Source: Scandinavium manionii
GTDB lineage: Bacteria > Pseudomonadota > Gammaproteobacteria > Enterobacterales > Enterobacteriaceae
Reading direction: 5' to 3'
Assembly (NCBI RefSeq): GCF_024764775.1
Contig: NZ_JALIGC010000040.1
Coordinates: forward strand, 372,001-436,000
Length of the DNA stretch: 64,000 nt
This document shows positions 43,728 through 51,495 of this stretch, piece by piece. Positions within the stretch are counted from its first letter, which is position 1, and each line of letters opens with the position of its first letter. The position numbers and the translations under genes are program-made. The notes under the pieces are model-generated. The model ran no database searches, was not told the DNA's origin, and worked only from the letters and a program-made list of their open reading frames with translations.

Positions 43728-44980
43728 TGGGCAGTCTCCTGCGGGATCAGGAAGTGGATCGCGGCCCAGTTACGGGCCACGGTTTTTGCCGCAAGGTTTG
43801 CGGCGAGCGTGGTGTCGAGCAGGTCACGACGGGCAGCCAGCAGCGCGGTCAGGTCCGATTGCCCTGCGCGATACTGTGCGTTCAGCAGTGTCACCCGCTG
43901 TTGCTGCAACGGCAGAACGTCGTCACGCTGGCGCAGCCACAGGGTTTGCGCCGCCTGATATTCGGCAATCAAGGTGCTGAGCTGGGCCGCATGGGCACGG
44001 GTGGTCAGCGCCAGTTCATCGTTGGCCTGCATCGTGCGTGATACATCCGCCGCGTGGTCTTTGTCCTGACGTTTTGACTGGAACAACGGTAAATCGACGG
44101 TAAACATCACCCCCGCCATATCGTCGTAATCCTCAGAGCGGTGCGCGTAATAAACCTCCACGTCCACATCCGGGATCGCCGCAATCGCTGATTCCGACGA
44201 GCGGGCTTTGGCGGTATTCGCCTGTCGCGCCGCCGCGATCACTTCCGGATGTAGAGCGATCCCTTCATTCAGGCTGGCCTCATCGGCGGGAAGCCGCTGC
44301 CACGTTGGCATTGGCCCGCTGACGTCGCTCACCTGCTCGCCGGTCAGCTGTAATAACCTCGCCTGTGCCAGACGCACATCGCGTTCCGCGACGGTCACTT
44401 TATCGCGCATCGCAATCAGGCCAACGCGCAGCGTCAGCACGCTGTCCGGCGCCGCCGAACCCGCTCCGACGCTGGCTTTCTGCACGCCCAGTTGGCGCTC
44501 AGTTGCGTTAACCAGCGTGCGGGCCGCCTTCAGCGCCTGTTCGGAGAGCGCCAAATCCAGCCACGCCTGTGCGGTGTCGCGCTGGAGATTAGCCAGCAGG
44601 GTTTGCGCCTGGGCATTCACACTTTGCGACTGCGCCTGCAGCGTTTGCGCTTTGCGGTCGCGTTTCTCTTCGCTGACGTAGCGCTGCATGATGCCAATCT
44701 TCTGCATAGTCATGCCTTCCGGGGTAAAGCGGGCATCGTTATTGCCCTGCACCGGGACGTTTTCAATGCCGAATTTCAGCTTTGGATCAGGCAATTCGCG
44801 GGCCGAATCGGCCATCGATTCGAGCGCTTTGGCTTCATTACGACTGGCCGAAAGCTCGGCGGAATAATCCCGTGCGGCGGCCAGGGTCTGGGCGAGCGTC
44901 CACGCTTCTGCATAAGCAGGCGCGTGAACGAGCGCAAACAGCACCCCGCCGAGCCACAGGCTCAACGTTGGTTTGTTCAT
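43724..44980 (-). CDS. TolC-family outer-membrane channel, CzcC-like
   Basis: Outer-membrane exit duct for the Cus-type pump. 418 residues with two OEP repeats (about 30-210 and 220-410), rich in long amphipathic helices. It starts with an ordinary Sec signal (FALVHAPAYAEAWT, cleavage after AYA) and has no lipobox cysteine, unlike the lipoprotein CusC of E. coli (about 457 residues). It is therefore closer to CzcC-like channels of environmental proteobacteria, and is not named cusC here. Confidence 0.85.
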   Translation of the reverse strand: MNKPTLSLWLGGVLFALVHAPAYAEAWTLAQTLAAARDYSAELSASRNEAKALESMADSARELPDPKLKFGIENVPVQGNNDARFTPEGMTMQKIGIMQRYVSEEKRDRKAQTLQAQSQSVNAQAQTLLANLQRDTAQAWLDLALSEQALKAARTLVNATERQLGVQKASVGAGSAAPDSVLTLRVGLIAMRDKVTVAERDVRLAQARLLQLTGEQVSDVSGPMPTWQRLPADEASLNEGIALHPEVIAAARQANTAKARSSESAIAAIPDVDVEVYYAHRSEDYDDMAGVMFTVDLPLFQSKRQDKDHAADVSRTMQANDELALTTRAHAAQLSTLIAEYQAAQTLWLRQRDDVLPLQQQRVTLLNAQYRAGQSDLTALLAARRDLLDTTLAANLAAKTVARNWAAIHFLIPQETAQ

Positions 44981-44993
44981 GGATTTCCCCGGC

Positions 44994-45323
44994 TTAGTGA
45001 CGAACAGTCAGCGCGATAATTTCGTAGCGGCCGTCAATCAAACTGACATCGAAATCCACCGGGTCGCTGACCTTGATCGCTGGCAGCACAAGGTTTTTCG
45101 CCAACGCAAACGGCATGGTCATCGGTGGCCATTGCAGTTCGGGCACCGCGTCGTGGGACAGCGTCAGGGCATTAGGGGAAATGGCGTTGATGACGCCCTT
45201 CACGTGATAGACCGGGGCCACGGTGGCCTGGTTAACAACGGACGAGGAATCGGCGGCTTGCGCCGGGGAAAAGACAAAGACGATCAGCGCGCCTAACAGC
45301 GCAGTAGAAAGTGGAAATTTCAT
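44994..45323 (-). CDS. cusF: Periplasmic copper chaperone CusF
   Basis: Small OB-fold chaperone that hands Cu(I)/Ag(I) to CusB. 109 residues from ATG at 45323 (MKFPLSTALL); signal peptide ends PAQAAD. The copper site is visible as His in LSHDAVPE, then WPPMTM, giving the His/Met/Met plus capping Trp set of E. coli CusF. It precedes the channel gene, not follows it as in E. coli cusCFBA. Confidence 0.92.
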   Translation of the reverse strand: MKFPLSTALLGALIVFVFSPAQAADSSSVVNQATVAPVYHVKGVINAISPNALTLSHDAVPELQWPPMTMPFALAKNLVLPAIKVSDPVDFDVSLIDGRYEIIALTVRH

Positions 45324-45379
45324 GATGTTCTCCAGATAATCGTTAATAAGTTGAAAATTAAGCGAGTTATCGGGAGTGT

Positions 45380-45775
45380 TTATTCTCTGAACCGGCAAAA
45401 ACGGATCGTTGCCGGTGGCCCCACTGCGGGCGGGGTGAGAGTCCAGTCAGATCGAGAGGCTGACTGGCAAGGGGTTTCGATCACCGCCAGGGCGACGGTG
45501 GTCGGCAGCGCGATGACGGGCGGATGATCGCCAGTTTTTTGGGCGCTGTCCGGCACGCAGTGTTTTTCACACAGCGGCGTTTTCATCACCACCGACGACA
45601 TGCCCTGATGCTCAACATGCTGGAGCATCGCGCTGTCACCCAGCGGATTCAGGTCACACTGATGAGAGGCCAGCGCCAGCTGGCTTTGCAGGACCAACAC
45701 GCCAAACGCCACCAGCAGCATCGCAAGATGCCGCCGGAAGAAACACAGGCGATATGTCCATTGAGCGTTCATCAT
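45380..45775 (-). CDS. Small secreted Cys/His/Met-rich protein heading the cus operon
   Basis: Not recognised with certainty. 131 residues. A signal peptide or anchor (LAMLLVAFGVLVLQSQLALA, cleavage near 36) is followed by a short mature chain with six potential soft-metal motifs: HQC, HVEHQGM (53-59), CEKHC (69-73) and FCRF at the C-terminus. Its place first in a copper operon, 56 bases before cusF, suggests periplasmic metal binding or sensing. Length, placement and the Pro-rich C-terminus recall CzcI/DUF2946-type leaders of metal-efflux operons; this is inference. Start could be either of two adjacent ATGs. Confidence 0.65.
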   Translation of the reverse strand: MMNAQWTYRLCFFRRHLAMLLVAFGVLVLQSQLALASHQCDLNPLGDSAMLQHVEHQGMSSVVMKTPLCEKHCVPDSAQKTGDHPPVIALPTTVALAVIETPCQSASRSDWTLTPPAVGPPATIRFCRFRE

Positions 45776-46106
45776 CAGTGCCGAAGAGAAAAAGTGGCCC
45801 GAGTATACCCAGCGGAAAATTATTACCGATAGCGATTTTTAAACTCTTTACACTCCGGACTGAACCTGCTGATTTTGATTAACTTTTTAGTTTCATTTCC
45901 GTATCAACAGAACACGAAACATTCATCAAATAAATATATATAATGTGATAGCCGATTTGGTTTGGCGTCAAGGAAGGCCGTGGTTGTCGGTTTATTGATT
46001 TCAGTCAGTAAGTTTTGACCGTTAATTGGGCACATTTTCAGACTTCTTTTTTTGAAAACATTTTCGATAGAATTTTCTTTGGGTATCAGGAAGACAGGAA
46101 TCCATC
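45776..46106. other. Divergent control region between the cus operon and dcuC
   Basis: 331 bases without a gene, AT-rich in the middle. It must carry promoters for both directions. No CusR- or CueR-type palindrome was found. On the dcuC side TTGAT-TTCA-GTCAG (45995-46008) resembles an FNR box (TTGAT-N4-ATCAA) with one perfect half; E. coli dcuC is FNR-activated, so it is a fair candidate. No good -10 stands at the matching distance. Confidence 0.45.
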
Positions 46107-47486
46107 ATGCTAACGTTGTTTGAGCTCCTTATCGGAGTGGTCGTCATTGCGGGTGTCGCTCGCTATATCATTAAAGGCTATTCCGCAACGGGCGTGCTGT
46201 TTGTCGGCGGCCTGGCACTGCTAATTGCCAGCGCCCTGATGGGCCACAAAATCCTGCCGGCCAGCGCCAGCAGCACCGGCTACTCCGCCACCGATATCGT
46301 CGAATATATAAAAATTCTGCTGATGAGCCGCGGCGGCGACCTCGGCATGATGATTATGATGCTGTGCGGCTTTGCGGCCTATATGACCCACATCGGGGCC
46401 AACGACATGGTGGTGAAACTCACCTCCAAACCGCTGCGCTACATAAACTCGCCGTACATCCTGATGATTGCCGCGTATTTCGTGGCATGTCTGATGTCGC
46501 TGGCGGTTTCTTCTGCCACCGGCCTCGGCGTGCTACTGATGGGGACACTGTTCCCGGTGATGGTTAACGTTGGTATCAGTCGCGGCGCGGCGGCAGCCAT
46601 CTGCGCCTCTCCGGCAGCAATTATTCTGTCCCCCACCTCCGGGGACGTGGTGCTGGCGGCAAAAGCGGCCGAAATGCCCCTGATCGACTTCGCCTTCAAA
46701 ACTACCCTGCCGATTTCCATTGCGGCGATTGTCTGCATGGCCGTGGCGCATTTCTTCTGGCAGCGCTATCTCGATAAGAAAGAGAACATTTCCCACGAGA
46801 TGCTCGACGTCAGCGAAATCACCACCGACGCGCCGTCGTTCTACGCCATTTTGCCGTTCACTCCGATTATCGGCGTGCTGATTTTTGACGGCAAATGGGG
46901 CCCGGAGCTGCACATCATCACCATTCTGGTTATCTGTATGCTGCTGGCCGCGATTCTTGAATTCTTCCGCGGCTTTAACACTCAGAAAGTCTTCTCCGGG
47001 TTGGAAGTGGCCTACCGCGGGATGGCCGATGCTTTTGCCGGCGTGGTCATGCTGCTGGTCGCGGCAGGCGTATTTGCCCAAGGTCTGAGCACCATCGGCT
47101 TTATCGACAGCCTGATTTCCATCGCGACCTCATTCGGTTCTGCCAGTATCATTCTGATGCTGGTGCTGGTCATCCTGACCATGCTGGCCGCGATGACAAC
47201 CGGTTCCGGGAACGCGCCGTTCTACGCCTTCGTCGAAATGATCCCGAAACTGGCGCACAGCTCCGGCATCAACCCAGCGTATCTGTCGATTCCAATGCTG
47301 CAGGCTTCCAACCTCGGTCGTACCATTTCGCCGGTGTCCGGCGTGGTGGTGGCGGTGTCAGGGATGGCAAAAATCTCACCGTTTGAAGTGGTGAAACGCA
47401 CCTCCGTTCCCGTGCTGGTCGGTCTGGTGGTGGTGATTATTGCCACCGAACTGATGGTCGCTTCTGCGTCCGTCGTTGCAGGCTAA
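46107..47486 (+). CDS. dcuC: Anaerobic C4-dicarboxylate transporter DcuC
   Basis: Inner-membrane carrier that mainly exports succinate during fermentation. 459 residues (E. coli 461), 12 or more membrane helices. Conserved segments include GGDLGMMIMMLCGFAAYMTH near 75-95, SPTSGDVVLAA near 175 and TTGSGNAPFYAFVEMIPKLA near 365. A terminator follows. Next to the cit genes it would dispose of the succinate that CitT also handles. Confidence 0.96.
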   Translation: MLTLFELLIGVVVIAGVARYIIKGYSATGVLFVGGLALLIASALMGHKILPASASSTGYSATDIVEYIKILLMSRGGDLGMMIMMLCGFAAYMTHIGANDMVVKLTSKPLRYINSPYILMIAAYFVACLMSLAVSSATGLGVLLMGTLFPVMVNVGISRGAAAAICASPAAIILSPTSGDVVLAAKAAEMPLIDFAFKTTLPISIAAIVCMAVAHFFWQRYLDKKENISHEMLDVSEITTDAPSFYAILPFTPIIGVLIFDGKWGPELHIITILVICMLLAAILEFFRGFNTQKVFSGLEVAYRGMADAFAGVVMLLVAAGVFAQGLSTIGFIDSLISIATSFGSASIILMLVLVILTMLAAMTTGSGNAPFYAFVEMIPKLAHSSGINPAYLSIPMLQASNLGRTISPVSGVVVAVSGMAKISPFEVVKRTSVPVLVGLVVVIIATELMVASASVVAG

Positions 47487-47507
47487 TTCCACGCGAGAAA
47501 GTATTAC

Positions 47508-47533
47508 AGGGAAGCCACGGCTTCCCTTTTTTA
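47508..47533 (+). terminator. Terminator after dcuC
   Basis: A perfect 9-bp repeat (AGGGAAGCC with GGCTTCCCT) separated by AC and followed by six T. Confidence 0.9.
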
Positions 47534-47659
47534 TTTCTCTTTCCGAGAATCAATTGTAATAATTTTGTTTGCTTTATTATCCTTTAATGTAAATAAACGC
47601 ATTGTTTATTCCTCATATTCCAGCAAATTAATTAAATCCATTAAAACCACAAAACCGTT

Positions 47660-47702
47660 TGTGAATCAGTTCATATCCCCCGCCGTCATTCCTCTTTACG
47701 AT
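47660..47702 (+). promoter_or_regulatory. CRP site and -10 element of the cit operon
   Basis: TGTGA-ATCAGT-TCATA (47660-47675) matches TGTGA-N6-TCACA at 9 of 10 positions. A -10-like TACGAT lies at 47697-47702, which puts the CRP centre near -41.5 relative to a start at about 47709: the geometry of a class II CRP-dependent promoter. The citC ATG is 37 bases further. Confidence 0.6.
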
Positions 47703-47745
47703 CCTTGCAAAACCTGAGAAACGTCAGCAGAGACAGGACCGACAC

Positions 47746-48813
47746 ATGTTCAGCAACACCCTATTCAGCCGGGTCAGACGTGCGGATAATAATAAAATCG
47801 CCGTTATCACTCAATTTCTTCATGATAATTCTCTGAGCATCGACACCACGGTTGAAATATTTATTACCGCAACCCGTAACGGCACACTGGTTGCCTGTGG
47901 CGGGCTGGCCGGAAATATTATTAAGTGCGTAGCCATCTGTGAATCAGTGCGGGGCGAAGGCCTGGCACTGACATTAGCCACTGAACTAATTCAACTCGCC
48001 TATGAATTAAATCGCCCGCATCTTTTCCTTTATACAAAAATAGAAAACGAAGCTTTATTTTCCCAGTGCGGATTTTACCCCCTGACCCGCGTGCCGGGCC
48101 TGATGGTGCTAATGGAAAATAGCGCCACCCGCATTAGCCGTTATGCCCGTGATCTTTCTACCTTCCGTCGTCCGGGAAATAACATTGGCTGCATCGTAAT
48201 GAACGCCAATCCTTTTACCAACGGACATCGTTATCTGGTGGAAAAAGCCGCCGCGCAGTGCGACTGGCTGCATCTGTTTCTGGTCAAAGAAGACACCTCG
48301 CGCTTTCCTTATGCCGACCGACTGGCATTAGTACGGGCCGGAACGCGGGATATTCCCCGCCTGACGGTGCATCAGGGCTCGGACTACATCATTTCCAGGG
48401 CGACGTTCCCGTGCTATTTCATCAAAGAGCAGGCGGTGATTAACCATTGCTACACCGAAATTGACCTCAAAATTTTCCGCCAGCATCTGGCCCCGGCGCT
48501 CGGCATTACGCATCGCTTCGTTGGCACCGAGCCCTTCTGCCAGGTCACCGCACAGTACAACCATGATATGCGCCACTGGCTGCAAACCACTGAGCTGGCC
48601 GCCCCCGCCATTGAACTGGTGGAAATCGAGCGACTGCGCTACGCCGATGAGCCGATCTCCGCTTCGCGGGTGCGCAAACTGTTAGTCAAAAAAGAGTTTG
48701 CCGCCATCGCCCCGCTGGTGCCCGCCGACACGCTGACCTGGCTGCAGGCGTTCTCCACCCCGCGCCCGACCGCCTCACAGAATCTTCCCGAACTGGTTAC
48801 AGGTGAAAAATGA
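47746..48813 (+). CDS. citC: [Citrate (pro-3S)-lyase] ligase
   Basis: Acetylates the prosthetic-group thiol of citrate lyase to activate it. 355 residues. N-terminal GNAT-like half (about 1-130) and a C-terminal nucleotidyltransferase half with the NPFTNGHRYLVE motif near 150. First gene of citCDEF here; its stop overlaps citD (ATGA). The citAB sensor/regulator pair that E. coli has upstream is absent. Confidence 0.95.
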   Translation: MFSNTLFSRVRRADNNKIAVITQFLHDNSLSIDTTVEIFITATRNGTLVACGGLAGNIIKCVAICESVRGEGLALTLATELIQLAYELNRPHLFLYTKIENEALFSQCGFYPLTRVPGLMVLMENSATRISRYARDLSTFRRPGNNIGCIVMNANPFTNGHRYLVEKAAAQCDWLHLFLVKEDTSRFPYADRLALVRAGTRDIPRLTVHQGSDYIISRATFPCYFIKEQAVINHCYTEIDLKIFRQHLAPALGITHRFVGTEPFCQVTAQYNHDMRHWLQTTELAAPAIELVEIERLRYADEPISASRVRKLLVKKEFAAIAPLVPADTLTWLQAFSTPRPTASQNLPELVTGEK

Positions 48814-49106
48814 AAATAACCCAATCCGCCGTTGCAGGCACGCTGGAGTCGGGCGATGTGATGATCCGCATCGCGCCGCTTGAGTCGCAGGACATCGACC
48901 TGCAAATCCACAGCAGCGTTGAGAAGCAGTTTGGTGACGCCATTCGCGCCACGGTGCTGGAAACGCTGGCGCGCTACAGCGTGCGCGGCGTACAGCTGAT
49001 CCTCGATGACAAAGGCGCGCTGGACTGCGTGATCCGCGCCCGGCTGGAAACGGTGTTAGTGCGCGCCAGCGACTTCACCGCCCTGCCCTGGGAGCGTGCC
49101 CAATGA
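48810..49106 (+). CDS. citD: Citrate lyase acyl carrier protein (gamma)
   Basis: Carries the phosphoribosyl-dephospho-CoA arm that is acetylated and swaps with citrate. 98 residues. The attachment serine is Ser14 in AGTLESGDVMI. Overlaps citC and citE by 4 bases each. Confidence 0.97.
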   Translation: MKITQSAVAGTLESGDVMIRIAPLESQDIDLQIHSSVEKQFGDAIRATVLETLARYSVRGVQLILDDKGALDCVIRARLETVLVRASDFTALPWERAQ

Positions 49107-50011
49107 TGACCACCTCCCTGAATCAACGAAAACAGCGTACCCGCCGCAGCATGCTGTTCGTGCCCGGCGCTAACGCCGCCATGGTCAGCAACGCGTTTAT
49201 CTACCCGGCTGACGCGCTGATGTTTGACCTCGAAGACTCCGTCGCCCTGCGCGAAAAAGACGCCGCGCGCCGCCTGGTATTTCACGCCTTGCAGCACCCG
49301 CTGTATCAGGAGGTTGAAACCATCGTGCGCGTGAACGCACTCGATTCAGAATACGGCTTGCAGGATTTGAATGCGGTGGTGCGCGGCGGCGCGGATATCG
49401 TGCGCCTGCCGAAAACCGACACCCCGCAGGACGTGCTGGATATCGAAGCAGAAATTCTGCGCATTGAGCGTGAATGCGGTCGCGAACCGGGCAGCACAGG
49501 GCTGCTGGCCGCCATCGAATCGCCGCTCGGCATAACCCAGGCCACCGCCATCGCCTTCGCTTCGCCGCGTCTGATTGGCATTGCACTGGGCGCGGAAGAC
49601 TACGTGCGTAACTTGCGTACCGAACGCTCGGCGGAAGGAACCGAGTTGCTGTTTGCCCGCTGCGCCATTTTGCAGGCCGCCCGCGCCGCCGGTATTCAGG
49701 CGTTCGACACCGTTTATTCCGATGCCAATAACGACGCAGGATTCCTGCACGAAGCCGCACACATCAAACAGCTTGGCTTCGATGGCAAATCGTTAATCAA
49801 CCCGCGCCAGATTGATCTGTTGCACAACCTGTTCGCGCCGACGCAGCAGGAAGTGGATCACGCTCGCCTGGTTATCGACGCCGCTGAAGCCTCCGCCCGG
49901 GAAGGCCGCGGCGTAGTGTCGCTGAACGGAAAAATGGTCGACCAGCCGATTATCGAGCGTGCCCGCGTGGTGCTCGCGCGCGTCGCCCTTTCCGGCCTTC
50001 GAGAAGAATAA
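49103..50011 (+). CDS. citE: Citrate lyase subunit beta (citryl lyase)
   Basis: Splits citryl-ACP to oxaloacetate and acetyl-ACP. 302 residues with HpcH/HpaI-type TIM barrel. Conserved features are RSMLFVPGANAAM, MFDLEDSVALREKD (Mg-binding) and the C-terminal GFDGKSLINPRQ. ATG at 49103 is inside the end of citD; citF begins 9 bases after the stop. Confidence 0.96.
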   Translation: MMTTSLNQRKQRTRRSMLFVPGANAAMVSNAFIYPADALMFDLEDSVALREKDAARRLVFHALQHPLYQEVETIVRVNALDSEYGLQDLNAVVRGGADIVRLPKTDTPQDVLDIEAEILRIERECGREPGSTGLLAAIESPLGITQATAIAFASPRLIGIALGAEDYVRNLRTERSAEGTELLFARCAILQAARAAGIQAFDTVYSDANNDAGFLHEAAHIKQLGFDGKSLINPRQIDLLHNLFAPTQQEVDHARLVIDAAEASAREGRGVVSLNGKMVDQPIIERARVVLARVALSGLREE

Positions 50012-50020
50012 GGAATACCC

Positions 50021-51448
50021 ATGACTGAGCTCACACAGCCGAAACTTTGCGCCTCGCTGGAAGACGCCATTCGCCGCAGCGGCCTGCGTGATGGCATGAC
50101 CGTCTCGTTTCACCACGCCTTTCGCGGCGGGGATCTCACCGTCAATCAGGTGATGGATGCCATCGCCCGACTCGGGATTAAAAACCTGACGCTGGCTTCC
50201 AGTTCGCTCAGCGACTGCCATGCGCCGCTGGTGGAACACATTCGTCACGGCATCGTTTCGAAAATCTACACCTCTGGCCTGCGCGGTCCGTTGGCCGACG
50301 CCATTTCCCACGGGCTGCTCGACGAACCGGTGCAAATCCACTCCCACGGCGGGCGTGTGCAGCTGGTTCAGAGTGGAGAGCTGCACATCGACGTGGCGTT
50401 TCTCGGCGTACCTGCCTGCGATGATTTTGGTAACGCCAACGGCACCAGCGGCCCCGCCAGCTGCGGCTCGCTGGGCTACGCCAAGGTCGATGCCGCCCAC
50501 GCCGATTGCGTGGTTCTGCTGACCGAAGCGCTGCGGCCTTATCCCCACTATCCGGCAAGCATTTCCCAGGACGAAGTGAATTTGATCGTGCAGATCGAAC
50601 GCGTGGGCGATGCCGATAAAATCGGTGCGGGCGCGACCCGCCTGACGACTAACCCACGCGAGCTGCTAATTGCCCGCCGCGCCGCCGACGTCATTGCTGA
50701 ATCCGGTTATTTCAAAGACGGTTTCTCCCTGCAAACCGGCACCGGCGGGGCTTCTCTGGCGGTCACGCGCTTCCTGTATGACAACATGCGCCGCCAGAAC
50801 GTGCACGCCGCCTTCGCGCTGGGCGGTATCACCGCCTCGATTGTCGACCTGCATGAAAAAGGCTTCATTACCACGCTGCTCGACGTCCAGAGCTTTGACC
50901 GCGCCGCTGCCGATTCGCTGGCCCGCAATCCAGGCCATCGCGAAATCAGCGCCAACCAGTATGCCAACGGCGATTCGAAAGGCGCGTCGGTCAATCGGCT
51001 CGACGTCGTGGTGCTGAGTGCGCTGGAAATCGACACACAGTTTAACGTCAACGTGCTGACTGGCTCCGACGGCGTGCTGCGCGGCGCGTCCGGCGGGCAT
51101 TGCGATACCGCCGCCGGTGCCGCGCTGGCGATTATCGTCGCCCCGCTGGTACGCGGGCGCATTCCCACTCTGGTCGACAAGGTCATCACCTGCGTCACAC
51201 CGGGTTCCAGCGTGGACATTCTGGTGACCGACCACGGCATCGCCGTGAACCCGGCCCGACCTGAACTTACTGAGCGCCTGTTTACCGCGGGCATACCCAT
51301 TGTGCCTATCGCCAAACTGCGCCAGCGCGCCCGGCTGCTTACCGGTGATCCGCGTCCCATCGAGGTGACCGACAAGGTGGTGGCCGTGGTTCGCTATCGC
51401 GACGGATCTGTTATCGACAATGTGCATCAGGTGAAGGAAACAACCTGA
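50021..51448 (+). CDS. citF: Citrate lyase subunit alpha (transferase), short N-terminus
   Basis: Transfers ACP between acetate and citrate. 475 residues from ATG at 50021 with AGGAA upstream. Conserved core from KLCASLEDAIRRSGLRDGMT through GGDLTVNQV and SSSLSDCHAPLVEHI to VVAVVRYRDGSVIDNVHQVK is complete. It is about 35 residues shorter at the N-terminus than E. coli CitF (510), and the short citE-citF gap leaves no room for the missing part. Catalysis should be unaffected, since the transferase domain is intact. Confidence 0.94.
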   Translation: MTELTQPKLCASLEDAIRRSGLRDGMTVSFHHAFRGGDLTVNQVMDAIARLGIKNLTLASSSLSDCHAPLVEHIRHGIVSKIYTSGLRGPLADAISHGLLDEPVQIHSHGGRVQLVQSGELHIDVAFLGVPACDDFGNANGTSGPASCGSLGYAKVDAAHADCVVLLTEALRPYPHYPASISQDEVNLIVQIERVGDADKIGAGATRLTTNPRELLIARRAADVIAESGYFKDGFSLQTGTGGASLAVTRFLYDNMRRQNVHAAFALGGITASIVDLHEKGFITTLLDVQSFDRAAADSLARNPGHREISANQYANGDSKGASVNRLDVVVLSALEIDTQFNVNVLTGSDGVLRGASGGHCDTAAGAALAIIVAPLVRGRIPTLVDKVITCVTPGSSVDILVTDHGIAVNPARPELTERLFTAGIPIVPIAKLRQRARLLTGDPRPIEVTDKVVAVVRYRDGSVIDNVHQVKETT

Positions 51449-51495
51449 GGTTCGGCGTCGCCCTTACATAAAAAATGCTTACCGGAGAATCGGTT

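Noticed and set aside
45776..46106. CusR or CueR operator for the copper operon
   Set aside because: Searched for inverted AATGACA-like and CCTTCC-like arms; none found.
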